A stretch of DNA of 64,000 nt from the NCBI GenBank assembly GCA_964529415.1, contig CAZGWD010000007.1:1-64000 (forward strand), in the 5' to 3' direction. How positions within the stretch are numbered: the stretch's first letter is position 1; each line of letters opens with the position of its first letter. The stretch comes from CAYMPH01 sp964529415. Lineage in GTDB: Bacteria; Spirochaetota; UBA4802; UBA5550. Below, piece after piece: positions 35,493-44,354 of the stretch. The notes under the pieces are model-generated. The model was not told the DNA's origin and searched no databases. It worked only from the letters and a program-made list of their open reading frames with translations. Made by a program: the position numbers and the translations under genes.

Positions 35493-36571
35493 GTAAATTC
35501 TCCGGTGCTGATTTTTTTTTCTATAGTTCCTGCTGCAATAATTCCGCTGTTATAATCATAAAAAACAGCTGCCTGCCCGGGTGTTATTCCGGATTGATTT
35601 TCTTCAAAGAATGCAAAAACTCCATTGGTTTCAGTTTTAAGAACAGCTTTAAATGCACTCTGCGTTGACCTGACTTTGAGCAGTATTTCCAAACCGTCAA
35701 GTAATTCTTCTTTCATGTAATTCAGATCAGAGGCGTAAAGCCCTTTGCAGAGAAGATCATCTTTATATCCGGCAATTATTTTATTATTAAGCGGATCAAT
35801 TTCAACTACATAGAGAGGAAAGGGCGCCGCTATACCGAGCCCGCGTCTTTGGCCTATTGTATATCTGTGAATACCGTTATGCCTGCCGATAATTTTGTCA
35901 TTTTTATCAACAATATTGCCTGGTTCAGGCGAGAGGGATAATTTATTTTCAATAAATTTTACATAGTCATTATCCGGAATAAAACATATTTCCTGGCTGT
36001 CGGGATTTGATGCAGTATGAAGGTCGGCTTTCTGCGCAATATCTCTGATTTCAGTTTTTGTGTATCTGCCTAAAGGAAAAACAGATCTGCTCAGCTGATC
36101 CTGAGAAAGTCTGCATAAAAAATAAGACTGGTCTTTTGATTTATCTGCTGCAGAAGAAATATAAAATCTGCCTGATTTAGATTCTGAAACACAAGCGTAA
36201 TGCCCTGTTGCAATTTTAAGGAATCCTTTTTCCTCCGCGAATTGAATCAGCTTTTTGAATTTTATTTTCGGATTGCATCTTATACATGGATTGGGGGTTC
36301 GGGCATTAATGTATTCTCTGCAGAAAGGATCGATGATCTCAGATTCAAAATCCCTGCTTAAATCAATTGTATAATGCGGAAAGCCAAGCTGGTCTGATAT
36401 TTTTTTTGCGTCATTTATTGCTTTTGAAGTGAAGCAGGCATTTTCAGCTGAATCAGTTCCTGTAGAAATGCATATTGCAGTAATCCCTATGAGCTCATGG
36501 CCTTCCTGTTTTAGTAAATATGCTGCAGCTGATGAATCAACACCGCCGCTCATTGCTACTGCTATTTTCAT
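35489..36571 (-). CDS. mnmA: tRNA-specific 2-thiouridylase MnmA
   Basis: 360 residues. The PP-loop is AVAMSGGVDSSAAAY at the N-terminus, followed by NPCIRCNPKIKF with the catalytic Cys, SQEICFIPDNDY with the second Cys, and the C-terminal TIGQRRGLGI region. It makes the s2U34 of Lys, Glu and Gln tRNAs. Its ATG lies inside the last 12 codons of yhcC (35-base overlap), and its TGA overlaps the start of the rhodanese gene. Confidence 0.94.
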   Translation of the reverse strand: MKIAVAMSGGVDSSAAAYLLKQEGHELIGITAICISTGTDSAENACFTSKAINDAKKISDQLGFPHYTIDLSRDFESEIIDPFCREYINARTPNPCIRCNPKIKFKKLIQFAEEKGFLKIATGHYACVSESKSGRFYISSAADKSKDQSYFLCRLSQDQLSRSVFPLGRYTKTEIRDIAQKADLHTASNPDSQEICFIPDNDYVKFIENKLSLSPEPGNIVDKNDKIIGRHNGIHRYTIGQRRGLGIAAPFPLYVVEIDPLNNKIIAGYKDDLLCKGLYASDLNYMKEELLDGLEILLKVRSTQSAFKAVLKTETNGVFAFFEENQSGITPGQAAVFYDYNSGIIAAGTIEKKISTGEFT

Positions 36572-37514
36572 ATAAAAATCCCTGGTAAGTCATTCTTCTG
36601 GAAAATTCATCTTCTATTGATTTTATTACAGTTCCTTTATGTGCTGCCCATTTGGGTCCTGCAAGCGTTTTTTCGTTCCTGTCTCCAAGAAGCCTGTGAA
36701 TCAGAATATCAGGCCTGAGCCTTTCTAAAAAATCGCAGATTATTGATGTGTATTCCTGGAGACTAAGTAGTTTAATTTTATCATTTTTCAGATACTCTTC
36801 AAGTTTTGTTCCTGTTATTACATGCAAATGGTGTATTTTCACTCCATTGACAGGAAGTGAGGAAATTTTTTCAGCAGTAGCCATCATATCTTCCCAGGAT
36901 TCACCCGGGATGCCTAAAATTACATGAAGAAGAACAGGAATATTTTTCTTTGAACATTTTTGAACAGTATCTTCAACTGATTGAAAATCGTGACCTCTAT
37001 TTAAATATTTCAGGCTTTTATCATGTGATGACTGCATGCCTATTTCAAGCCAGAGTTCAAATCCGGGTTTATTATATGATGCTATCAGATCAATTATTTC
37101 ATCAGTAATATAATCAGGTCTTGTTCCAATCATAAGGCCTGTTACAGTGTTGTCGGTTAAAGCTGAATCGTATAATTCTTTTAATTTATCAATAGATGCG
37201 TAAGTATTTGTGAATGCCTGGAAGTATGCAATATATTTTGTTTTTTCATCGCTTCGTCTGAAGCTGTTCCTTGCAGTATCCATCTGCTCGAGGATGTTTT
37301 TTCCTGAAAGGGCTGTAGGGGATGCTGAACCGTCTTCCCCGCAGAAAATGCAGCCTTCAGTTCCAAGTGTTCCGTCTCTGTTTGGACAGGTGAAACCTGC
37401 ATCAATTGGAAGTTTAAGAACCCTGCATTTATATTTTTCCCAGAGGTAGTCACCGAAAAAATTATACGGCTTTCCGCTCCAGGAACTTTCTTTATAGGGA
37501 TTTTTCTTTTTCAC
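36537..37514 (-). CDS. yhcC: Radical SAM protein YhcC (TIGR01212)
   Basis: 325 residues. The cysteine cluster is FTCPNRDGTLGTEGCIFCGEDGSAS, the long-spaced form typical of TIGR01212/YhcC and of the Elp3-related branch. Further family segments are YFQAFTNTYASIDKLK and GLMIGTRPDYI. The reaction is unknown; YhcC often sits near tRNA-modification or cell-wall genes, as here beside mnmA and an amidase. It overlaps both neighbours (23 bases with the amidase, 35 with mnmA), indicating tight translational coupling. Confidence 0.9.
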   Translation of the reverse strand: MKKKNPYKESSWSGKPYNFFGDYLWEKYKCRVLKLPIDAGFTCPNRDGTLGTEGCIFCGEDGSASPTALSGKNILEQMDTARNSFRRSDEKTKYIAYFQAFTNTYASIDKLKELYDSALTDNTVTGLMIGTRPDYITDEIIDLIASYNKPGFELWLEIGMQSSHDKSLKYLNRGHDFQSVEDTVQKCSKKNIPVLLHVILGIPGESWEDMMATAEKISSLPVNGVKIHHLHVITGTKLEEYLKNDKIKLLSLQEYTSIICDFLERLRPDILIHRLLGDRNEKTLAGPKWAAHKGTVIKSIEDEFSRRMTYQGFLYENSSSNERRC

Positions 37515-39225
37515 TTGGTGCGAAACTGGAATTTTTTAAATACTGATGATTCTGATATTTTTGCGGATTAAGATAAATGCTCGGTACGCGTTTTGCTTCT
37601 ATTACTTCAAGTTTTTTATTGAGGCGGACTATGTAAAGACCTTCCCTGAAATCGCCAGTATTTTTTATTGTTTTAAAGCTATTGATGTATTTCTTATGTT
37701 TAGGTGAATAAACAAGCGTATTTTTTGAATTATCAACTTTTGCATTTTTAAATGATTTAATAAGTTTAGTTAATACAAGATCATTCGGATCAAGTGCTTC
37801 CTTAATTGCATTTTCAAGCGTTTGTCCGCTTTCTATAGCAAGAATAATTGGAGTTTCGATCCCTGTTGGTGTAATTTTAATTACTGCTGCTGGTTTCAAT
37901 GGCGGTAGTGTGTAATTTTCAGATAAGCTTCCGCTCATTAAGCCTAAGTGCGCATTGTATTTTTTTATATATGAATAGAAAATTTGAGTATAACCGATTG
38001 TTCCTCTGGCTGTAATTAAATAGTATCGTGCTTTTTTATAATCTTTATTTTTCAGATAGTTTTTAGAAATTGCGAAATATTTTTCTGCTGATATCACGCC
38101 TTCCTTTATCTTTTTATAAAATGCGATATTATCAGAAAACAATGCATTTGAATATTGTTTTTCCATAATATTTATTGTATTTACCGCTTCAGCAGTTTTT
38201 TCCTTTTCAAAGTAGTACAGTGCAATTCTTGAAAGTTTCAGCAGTTCAATGCGTTCATTAAAATGTTTGTCTGAAAATGAAGGAACCTGTCCTGAGATAT
38301 CCGCCCCGAAAATATCTTTAATGTTTTCTATCATTGCAGTATATTGCGATTCAGCAAGCATTTTTACATATTCAGGATCACGAAGTTTTTCCTCTTCCTT
38401 TGGATTGGAAATAAAACCGGATTCATATATTATTGATACAGGAAAATCCACAAAATAGCAGAATCTGGTATCTCCCACTGCGCCGAATTCCCAGTTTGTA
38501 GGTTTAAGACCTTTGGCAATTAGTTTTTCCTTTAATTTCAAAGCGTATGTTCTTGAAAATCCCGAGGAATCGAGTTTGTTGTAAAGGGTCAGAAATCCTG
38601 AGTAGATTTCTTTTACATAGCTTAAATATCTGTTGTTGTAATTGTCATATGTGATATGAATTCCTGGAATGTTTGATAATCCGCCTGCTTTATATACCAT
38701 GGATACATTGTTAAGATGCTCGGAAATTATTAAAAATGCCCCGCACTCTTTTGCAAGCTGAACTGTTTTTTCAAAGGGAATATCCTTATAAATGTCGCTT
38801 TTTCCCTGAAGAACTTCAAGATAATCATCTGTTGTTTTTATTTCGAGGTGAGGATTTGCGAATAAAAGCTTATATATCTCCCTTGATATGAGAATTGAAT
38901 AGTATTCCTCTGGTAAATTTGTGCAGCTTTGCCTTCTGGTTGCAAAACCGCCCTGCCATTCACCATTTGCAAGCTTTCCATGAGCAGGATCAATGAAAAT
39001 AGTCAGTTTTTGACCGGTTTTCAGTTTTTCCTGCATATTCCCGTAGATTGAATCAATAAAATTGATTATTTCTATGATGTTTTTTGAATGCAGTACTGTT
39101 TTTTCTTTTTTAAGAACTGTTTCAATGATTACAGGCTGCGGTTTGGATGTACTTGATGGCTCATCTGCAAAAATACAGCTATAAAATATACATATGTAAA
39201 ATGATGTTATTATTATTCTTTTCAT
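37492..39225 (-). CDS. N-acetylmuramoyl-L-alanine amidase (Amidase_3)
   Basis: 577 residues with a signal peptide (IIITSFYICIFYSCIFADE; a Cys occurs in it but cleavage before DE seems likelier). The zinc hydrolase domain covers about 70-300: FIDPAHGK, LIISEHLNN with a zinc His, and SIIYESGFISNPKEEEKL with the catalytic Glu. The C-terminal 270 residues contain a TPR-like helical stretch and a terminal beta domain not found in AmiC. Predicted to cut the peptide from muramic acid in the periplasm during division or remodelling. First gene of the operon. Confidence 0.88.
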   Translation of the reverse strand: MKRIIITSFYICIFYSCIFADEPSSTSKPQPVIIETVLKKEKTVLHSKNIIEIINFIDSIYGNMQEKLKTGQKLTIFIDPAHGKLANGEWQGGFATRRQSCTNLPEEYYSILISREIYKLLFANPHLEIKTTDDYLEVLQGKSDIYKDIPFEKTVQLAKECGAFLIISEHLNNVSMVYKAGGLSNIPGIHITYDNYNNRYLSYVKEIYSGFLTLYNKLDSSGFSRTYALKLKEKLIAKGLKPTNWEFGAVGDTRFCYFVDFPVSIIYESGFISNPKEEEKLRDPEYVKMLAESQYTAMIENIKDIFGADISGQVPSFSDKHFNERIELLKLSRIALYYFEKEKTAEAVNTINIMEKQYSNALFSDNIAFYKKIKEGVISAEKYFAISKNYLKNKDYKKARYYLITARGTIGYTQIFYSYIKKYNAHLGLMSGSLSENYTLPPLKPAAVIKITPTGIETPIILAIESGQTLENAIKEALDPNDLVLTKLIKSFKNAKVDNSKNTLVYSPKHKKYINSFKTIKNTGDFREGLYIVRLNKKLEVIEAKRVPSIYLNPQKYQNHQYLKNSSFAPSEKEKSL

Positions 39226-39379
39226 AGTTTTTGTAATGGATACTCCTAATAAAAATATCGAAATAATTCAAGAAAATAATTGCAATTTAAATCATTCTAT
39301 GCAAAATAATTTAAAAAGCAGTTAAAATTTGTTTTAAAATGCTATATTAGTATTTGTATATAAATTATTTATTTAATTC

Positions 39380-39414
39380 CTGTCTTCCATATAAAATCTT
39401 CACAGGAAGAACAG
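39380..39414 (+). promoter_or_regulatory. Hairpin in the leader of the PilZ gene
   Basis: CTGTCTTCC (39380-39388) and GGAAGAACAG (39405-39414) pair over nine bases with one bulged A. It lies about 60 bases before the start of the PilZ gene, with no T-tract. It could be a protein-binding site or a 5' UTR stem; the evidence is only the inverted repeat. Confidence 0.3.
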
Positions 39415-39476
39415 TGTTTAAATCATTTTATTAATGGCTTTAATTTTTATAAAATTTATTTTTTCCGGCGGTTGAT

Positions 39477-40034
39477 ATGAAGTCTATAATAAAATATGAA
39501 AATCTTTCAAATGATATCAAAACTGAAATAGAAAACTACCATGAACTCCTGCTGATAGACAATAAAAATCAGAAAATTGAAGATTCCATGGAAAAGTGGT
39601 TTGATAAGAGATTTGATCTTTGGCTTAATACCGCATATTCAAAAAAGAAAAGCTCTTCAAGAAAACATTTCAGGCTTGAGATTGAACTGCCATTGCAGAT
39701 TATTGAAACAGTTCTTGCTGCCCAGGGAGATGATACAGAAGCTATATCTTTTGTAGGAAGCGTAATTAATATAAGCAGAGGCGGATTATATTTTAAATAC
39801 CATAAATCTATCGAAATATCATCAATAATCAAAGTGTTTCTTGATCTGAAAAGGCTTAATAATGATGTAGAGCATATTGAAGCACTTGCAATGGTTGTCC
39901 GTGCAGATAAATTTGCCGACGGGGAATATGGCATTGGTGTAATGTTCAGCAGCATATACGACACAGATAAAATAAATCTTGATCTGCTGCTGCTTAAAAG
40001 TCTGTCTCACTATATGTATTCAGTGAAAAACTAA
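39477..40034 (+). CDS. PilZ-domain protein (c-di-GMP receptor)
   Basis: 185 residues. A helical N-terminus of about 60 residues precedes the PilZ domain, which keeps both ligand motifs: RKHFR (R62 and R66, RxxxR) and NISRGG (98-103, (D/N)xSxxG). It should bind cyclic di-GMP. TTCCGGCGGTTG precedes the ATG, with a weak ribosome site. The gene is single; its TAA overlaps by three bases the stop of the convergent coiled-coil protein gene. The HD-GYP protein at 56744-57997 may degrade the ligand. Confidence 0.9.
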   Translation: MKSIIKYENLSNDIKTEIENYHELLLIDNKNQKIEDSMEKWFDKRFDLWLNTAYSKKKSSSRKHFRLEIELPLQIIETVLAAQGDDTEAISFVGSVINISRGGLYFKYHKSIEISSIIKVFLDLKRLNNDVEHIEALAMVVRADKFADGEYGIGVMFSSIYDTDKINLDLLLLKSLSHYMYSVKN

Positions 40035-41608
40035 TCGCTTGCAAGATACTTTTCGAGATATTCATTCAAGTCGCTGATATTTTTTCTTATCATGTTTTTA
40101 AATTCAGGCGGAATATTCTGGTTTAATATCATCTTGTAGTAATTCATCGCATCCCTGAGTTTCCTCTTTTTAACATATTCATCTGCTTTCTGCAACAGGG
40201 ATTTATATTTATAGAACGAATACTCTATTATATTTTTATCTTTTGAAAGACTAAGTTCCTCAGGAAGCCTGTTGAAGTTATAGCTAACTTTCAGGATTGG
40301 CAGTTCTTTTTTCAGCCTTTTATCTGATTTTATCAGATTTTTATAAAAATCCTGTTCCTCTTTTCTTTTGGTATCATCAATGTTGCTTGAAAGATTTAAA
40401 AATTCAGAGGAATCATCTTTTTTATTTCCAAGAATTTCGAATGACTGATCATCCTCTTTTTTATCATCTTTCAGGATTTTTTCAAAAATTTCCTCATCTG
40501 AAAGTTTGTCCTCAAAATCTTTATCCTTGCCATACTCCTGTAAAAGCTCAAAATCGCTATCGCTTTCGCTGTCGATTTCTTTTTTTTGAATCAGTTCTTC
40601 TTTCTTTTCCTGTCTCGGCTTTTTATATTCTGGTTCGCCGGATTGAGGAGTAATTTTTGAGAGCCTGTCAAGAATTTCCTGCATTTTGCCGGATTCAAAT
40701 TTTGCTTCAACGAGCTCCGGTTCTTTTTCTGCTGTTTTATATTCAGGCTCTTTTAATTTTTCAGCAAGGTTGTCGAGATTTTTAATCTGGCTGGAAAGAT
40801 CGTTGATATTATTCATTAATCTGCTGATGTCTTCTTTTCCGGAAGATTCACCCAGACTGCTGATTTTGTTTTTTAGATTATCAATTTCATTGTTTAAACG
40901 GTTAAAATCGTCAGAATCCTTGTTTTCAGGAAGTTGCAGATTTTTCAATCCGTCAATTTCATTTTTTAAACGAGCTGTAATTTTTTCAATTAAAGCTTCC
41001 TGATCGAAACCTTTTGTCTGGTCAACAACACCTATAGTAATCGTGTTTGGAAGATTTCCGTCAATTTTAAATTTAACTTCATCCTGTTTCGGCTGTGTTT
41101 CACCTAAAACTTTCTTCCTGATAACTTCATTTTTTTTCTTTTTGAAGTTTTCCAGATAATCTATATTTGTTTTTATCTTAAATTTTACTTTTTCATCTGC
41201 AATTCGTGCATTTACGCCTTCGTAAAGTGATATAGCTGTACTGAATTCGCCTTTAGCGCCGTATATTTCCGAGTTTAGAAGTGTTCTTCTATAAAATGCA
41301 AATCTTGATGCCTTGGATATGATTTCGTCAGCTGTAAAGGGTATTTTGAAATTATCTAATGAGGATTCCTTGAAAGACGGATCCGGATCACTTGCACGTC
41401 TGCTTTTTTCTGCGATTTCTCCTGGAAAACGTTCCTCAATGTCCTTGTCTGCAGATCTGCGCCTGAGAACCTCGTCGCGAATTGCATCTTTTTCAGTATC
41501 ATCTTCGGATCTTTTTAAAGATATAGCTTTTTCTTCTCTTCCTCCGAATAAGGCCCAGAAAAGGATAGTTAGTATGAAGAAAAGGACTAAAACAAGAATT
41601 GTATTCAT
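40031..41608 (-). CDS. Membrane-anchored coiled-coil/TPR protein of unknown function
   Basis: 525 residues: one N-terminal TM helix (TILVLVLFFILTILFWALF), a charged linker, a TPR-like helical pair at about 100-150 (AKGEFSTAISLYEGVNARI), a long heptad-rich region at 210-310 (EIDGLKNLQLP ... RLNNEIDNLKNKISSLGE), a very acidic linker (330-440), and a final TPR-like pair (ADEYVKKRKLRDAMNYYKMIL). No enzymatic motif. The TM plus TPR outline recalls the periplasmic flagellar collar proteins of spirochaetes, but I have no sequence match to prove this. Most of the protein would be outside the cytoplasm or cytosolic depending on topology. Confidence 0.7.
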   Translation of the reverse strand: MNTILVLVLFFILTILFWALFGGREEKAISLKRSEDDTEKDAIRDEVLRRRSADKDIEERFPGEIAEKSRRASDPDPSFKESSLDNFKIPFTADEIISKASRFAFYRRTLLNSEIYGAKGEFSTAISLYEGVNARIADEKVKFKIKTNIDYLENFKKKKNEVIRKKVLGETQPKQDEVKFKIDGNLPNTITIGVVDQTKGFDQEALIEKITARLKNEIDGLKNLQLPENKDSDDFNRLNNEIDNLKNKISSLGESSGKEDISRLMNNINDLSSQIKNLDNLAEKLKEPEYKTAEKEPELVEAKFESGKMQEILDRLSKITPQSGEPEYKKPRQEKKEELIQKKEIDSESDSDFELLQEYGKDKDFEDKLSDEEIFEKILKDDKKEDDQSFEILGNKKDDSSEFLNLSSNIDDTKRKEEQDFYKNLIKSDKRLKKELPILKVSYNFNRLPEELSLSKDKNIIEYSFYKYKSLLQKADEYVKKRKLRDAMNYYKMILNQNIPPEFKNMIRKNISDLNEYLEKYLASD

Positions 41609-41834
41609 AATTTATAATATATTAAAAACTTCCTTTGATGATATTAAAAAACTATATTTTATTTTCGGCATAATTCATCATTAATAAAAATGATTAAATG
41701 TAAACGATTTTATTGAATATTTTATAATTATTACAAAATTTAAAGGTGTATAAAAAAATAAAATACTAAAAATAATGTTGCATTTTTTTTAATCTAATCA
41801 GTTAATATATAACTCCATATTGAGGTTAGCAGAC

Positions 41835-42869
41835 ATGATGAAAATATTAATTAAATCAATCGTTCTGGTAATTCTTTTCACTTTACCTGCATCAGAAATT
41901 TACGCAGAATCTATATTCATGAAAGACGGTACCATAATTGATGGAATTGTTGTAAAAGATTCTGAAATGTCATCAACAGTAAGAACGCAAAACGGAAAAG
42001 TAATTGAAATATCAAAAAAGGATATTCTAAGGGTTATCTTTGACGCGGGCTATAAAAATAAAATTTACATTTACAAACTCAACGGTGATGTAATTGAAGC
42101 TTATATTGTTAATGAGGACAGGGAATCCTATACTTATAGAACAGACCTCGCGTCATCCAGGGAAACTGTTTTAAAAAAATCCCAGATAAATTTAATTTCC
42201 AGGCAGAAACTGCCAGGAATTAAGGAGAAAGCACCACTTGTAAAACCTGTTCTTTTTGACAGGTTTATGAATTTTAAATTAGGATATAGCGCTAATGCTT
42301 CAAATTCAACAACAGTGCCCGGCGTGTATGTGCCTGGATTTGAGTTCGGATATGGATTCTATGATAAAGTTATTGAATTTGAAATGACCATGTCAGTTTG
42401 TTTTGGTAAAGCTGATGCTGATATATTCTCAAGATTGAATTTTAATTTTGTTTTTGGAAATATTTTTGGATTTGGTATTGGGTTTTATACTGCAGGCAGC
42501 AAACATGAAATAAATTCATTCCAGCCATTTATTCAATTTGATTCAAAAGGAATTGTATTCGGTCCTGTTTTAAGAATTCCAAATGTTCTTCATGTATCCT
42601 TGTTTATGTTGTTGCCAACAGGTACAGATGTGTACTATAAACAAGCGCAAAATGGCAATTCATTTTATTATGAGCCGCTGTTTAATTTTAATTTTTTATT
42701 AGCTGTAGATATATTTGTATGGAAATCTCTTTCTGTAGGTATATCCTATGTTTTAACTGGAGGAGAATATACAGTCAAGGAAGGATCAAGTCAGATTCCT
42801 CAATATTACAGTATATTATTTTACAATCACCAGATTGTTCTAAGCGTTGGATTGGGTTTTAATCTGTAA
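41835..42869 (+). CDS. Outer-membrane beta-barrel protein, first of a tandem pair
   Basis: 345 residues from ATG 41835 (GAGG at 41822-41825; a TTG five codons earlier overlaps that ribosome site). Signal peptide ending IYA. Residues about 22-110 form a small-barrel domain opening ESIFMKDGTIIDGIVVKD and containing SKKDILRVIFD; the C-terminal 200 residues are a beta-barrel of alternating strands (FNFVFGNIFGFGIGFYTAGSK, FLLAVDIFVWKSLSVGISY) ending in NL. The next gene is a full-length paralogue 21 bases later. Role unknown; likely a porin-like or surface protein. Confidence 0.75.
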   Translation: MMKILIKSIVLVILFTLPASEIYAESIFMKDGTIIDGIVVKDSEMSSTVRTQNGKVIEISKKDILRVIFDAGYKNKIYIYKLNGDVIEAYIVNEDRESYTYRTDLASSRETVLKKSQINLISRQKLPGIKEKAPLVKPVLFDRFMNFKLGYSANASNSTTVPGVYVPGFEFGYGFYDKVIEFEMTMSVCFGKADADIFSRLNFNFVFGNIFGFGIGFYTAGSKHEINSFQPFIQFDSKGIVFGPVLRIPNVLHVSLFMLLPTGTDVYYKQAQNGNSFYYEPLFNFNFLLAVDIFVWKSLSVGISYVLTGGEYTVKEGSSQIPQYYSILFYNHQIVLSVGLGFNL

Positions 42870-42890
42870 ATTTTTCTTAGAGAGGCTGGT

Positions 42891-43937
42891 ATGAAATTAT
42901 TAAAACTGTTATCGATAATTATTTTTTTAACTATATCAACCATGTCATTTGCCGAATCTATTTTTTTAAAAGATGGTTCGATTATAGAAGGAAAAATAAT
43001 TAAGGAAACTGATAAATCCGCGACTATTGATCTTGGTTGGGGTAGAACAAAAGAAATATTGAGAAAAGATGTTTTAAGAATTATTTTTGATCTGGAATAT
43101 AAAAACAAAAAATATATTCATAAAAAAGGCGGTGATGTTTTAGCAGTTTTTATAGTTAACGAGAATTTTGAAACATACACTTATAGAACAGAACTGCTGT
43201 CAGTTAATGAAACAATTATATATAAATTGCAGGTGGATTTTGTTTCAAAAATTAAACTGGAATCCGGCAATGATAAAATTACTGTTCCGGAAAAGAAACA
43301 ATTGTTTAACAGGCTTTTAGGATTTAAGATTGGACCTTTATTTTCTTTTGCAAACTCTACAACTCATCCGGAACCCATGTTTGTGCCTGGTTTTAATTTT
43401 GAAATGGGATTTTTTGATCAGATATTTGAAATTGAAATGTCATTATCTATGGGTTTTTCCGGTATGCAGACAGCATATAATCAGCAGTTCAGTATTTTTT
43501 CAAGGCTGAATTCAAATTTTATTTTCGGGAATATTTTAGGTTTCGGGATAGGTTATTTTATTGCAGGAAGTAAAAATGAAAAGTCGCTTTCTTATCCCAA
43601 TATGGATCTTTTTCATGCAGGCTTGACAATTGGACCGGTTCTTAGAATTCCAAATTTACTTCACGTATCTTTTCTAATCCTGTTTCCATTTGGTTCATCT
43701 GTTTATTATAATACTTCTGGGAGTATTACAAGCTATTTTGCCAAATTTAATTTTAATTTTCTGTTATCAGCAGATTTATATGTATGGAAAAATCTTTCTA
43801 TAGGATTAACATATATTTTATTAGGAGGAGAATATTCAAGAACACCGGATTTAGCCCCGAATCAGCCGCCTTATACAGGTGTTTTATACTATTCTCATCA
43901 GATAATTTTAAATGCAGGATACGGATTTAATCTATAG
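42891..43937 (+). CDS. Outer-membrane beta-barrel protein, second of a tandem pair
   Basis: 348 residues, a paralogue of the preceding gene over its whole length: ESIFLKDGSIIEGKIIKE matches ESIFMKDGTIIDGIVVKD, RKDVLRIIFD matches KKDILRVIFD, and the barrel strands SNFIFGNILGFGIGYFIAGSK and FLLSADLYVWKNLSIGLTY align without large gaps. Signal peptide ending SFA. A GAGAGG ribosome site precedes the ATG. The pair arose by local duplication and is probably one transcript. Confidence 0.75.
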   Translation: MKLLKLLSIIIFLTISTMSFAESIFLKDGSIIEGKIIKETDKSATIDLGWGRTKEILRKDVLRIIFDLEYKNKKYIHKKGGDVLAVFIVNENFETYTYRTELLSVNETIIYKLQVDFVSKIKLESGNDKITVPEKKQLFNRLLGFKIGPLFSFANSTTHPEPMFVPGFNFEMGFFDQIFEIEMSLSMGFSGMQTAYNQQFSIFSRLNSNFIFGNILGFGIGYFIAGSKNEKSLSYPNMDLFHAGLTIGPVLRIPNLLHVSFLILFPFGSSVYYNTSGSITSYFAKFNFNFLLSADLYVWKNLSIGLTYILLGGEYSRTPDLAPNQPPYTGVLYYSHQIILNAGYGFNL

Positions 43938-44080
43938 AAAATAAAAGTTCAAGTTTAAGTAAATTTCCCTTAATATTCTTTTTTTAATTTTCAGTAAATT
44001 TTTATTATGGACAATGTGAAGATTTTTATATATATTGATATTTAATATTTTTAAAACAGAATTTTCAACAGGAGAATAAT

Positions 44081-44296
44081 ATGCAGGATAGCGCATTAAA
44101 AATTACCAAGGATTTTACATTCGGCGAGCTTCTTGAGAAATATCCGAAAGCCGGCCCGATCCTTTTTGGTTACGGTCTTCATTGCATCGGTTGTCATATC
44201 GGTGTTACTGAAACAATAGAGCAGGGCGGAAGAGCTCACGGTCTTGATGATGCAAAAATTGATGAAATGGTTCAGGAACTCAACAAAAATGCTTAA
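44081..44296 (+). CDS. DUF1858 redox-disulfide protein (TIGR03980 type)
   Basis: 71 residues. TFGELLEKYPKAGPILFGYGLHCIGCHIGV, with the CxxC of HCIGCH, is typical of the hybrid-cluster-protein-associated DUF1858 disulfide domain. It is found mostly in anaerobes, often as a fusion or neighbour of redox proteins, and the exact role is unknown. AGGAG precedes the ATG and a strong terminator follows, so it is a single-gene transcript. Confidence 0.88.
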   Translation: MQDSALKITKDFTFGELLEKYPKAGPILFGYGLHCIGCHIGVTETIEQGGRAHGLDDAKIDEMVQELNKNA

Positions 44297-44307
44297 GCTG
44301 ATTTGCA

Positions 44308-44340
44308 GAAACGGCGGTTAAAAACCGCCGTTTCTTTTTT
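44308..44340 (+). terminator. Rho-independent terminator after the DUF1858 gene
   Basis: GAAACGGCGGTT (44308-44319) and AACCGCCGTTTC (44323-44334) form a perfect 12-bp stem around AAA, followed by TTTTTT. Confidence 0.9.
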
Positions 44341-44354
44341 ACAAAGATGTAAAA

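Noticed and set aside
35200..35668. Plus-strand ORFs opposite rhodanese and mnmA
   Set aside because: Antisense shadows; the minus-strand genes carry all family motifs.
37492..39225. Amidase as a lipoprotein
   Set aside because: A Cys lies in FYSC within the signal, but a conventional cleavage before DE after IFA is equally good; left undecided.
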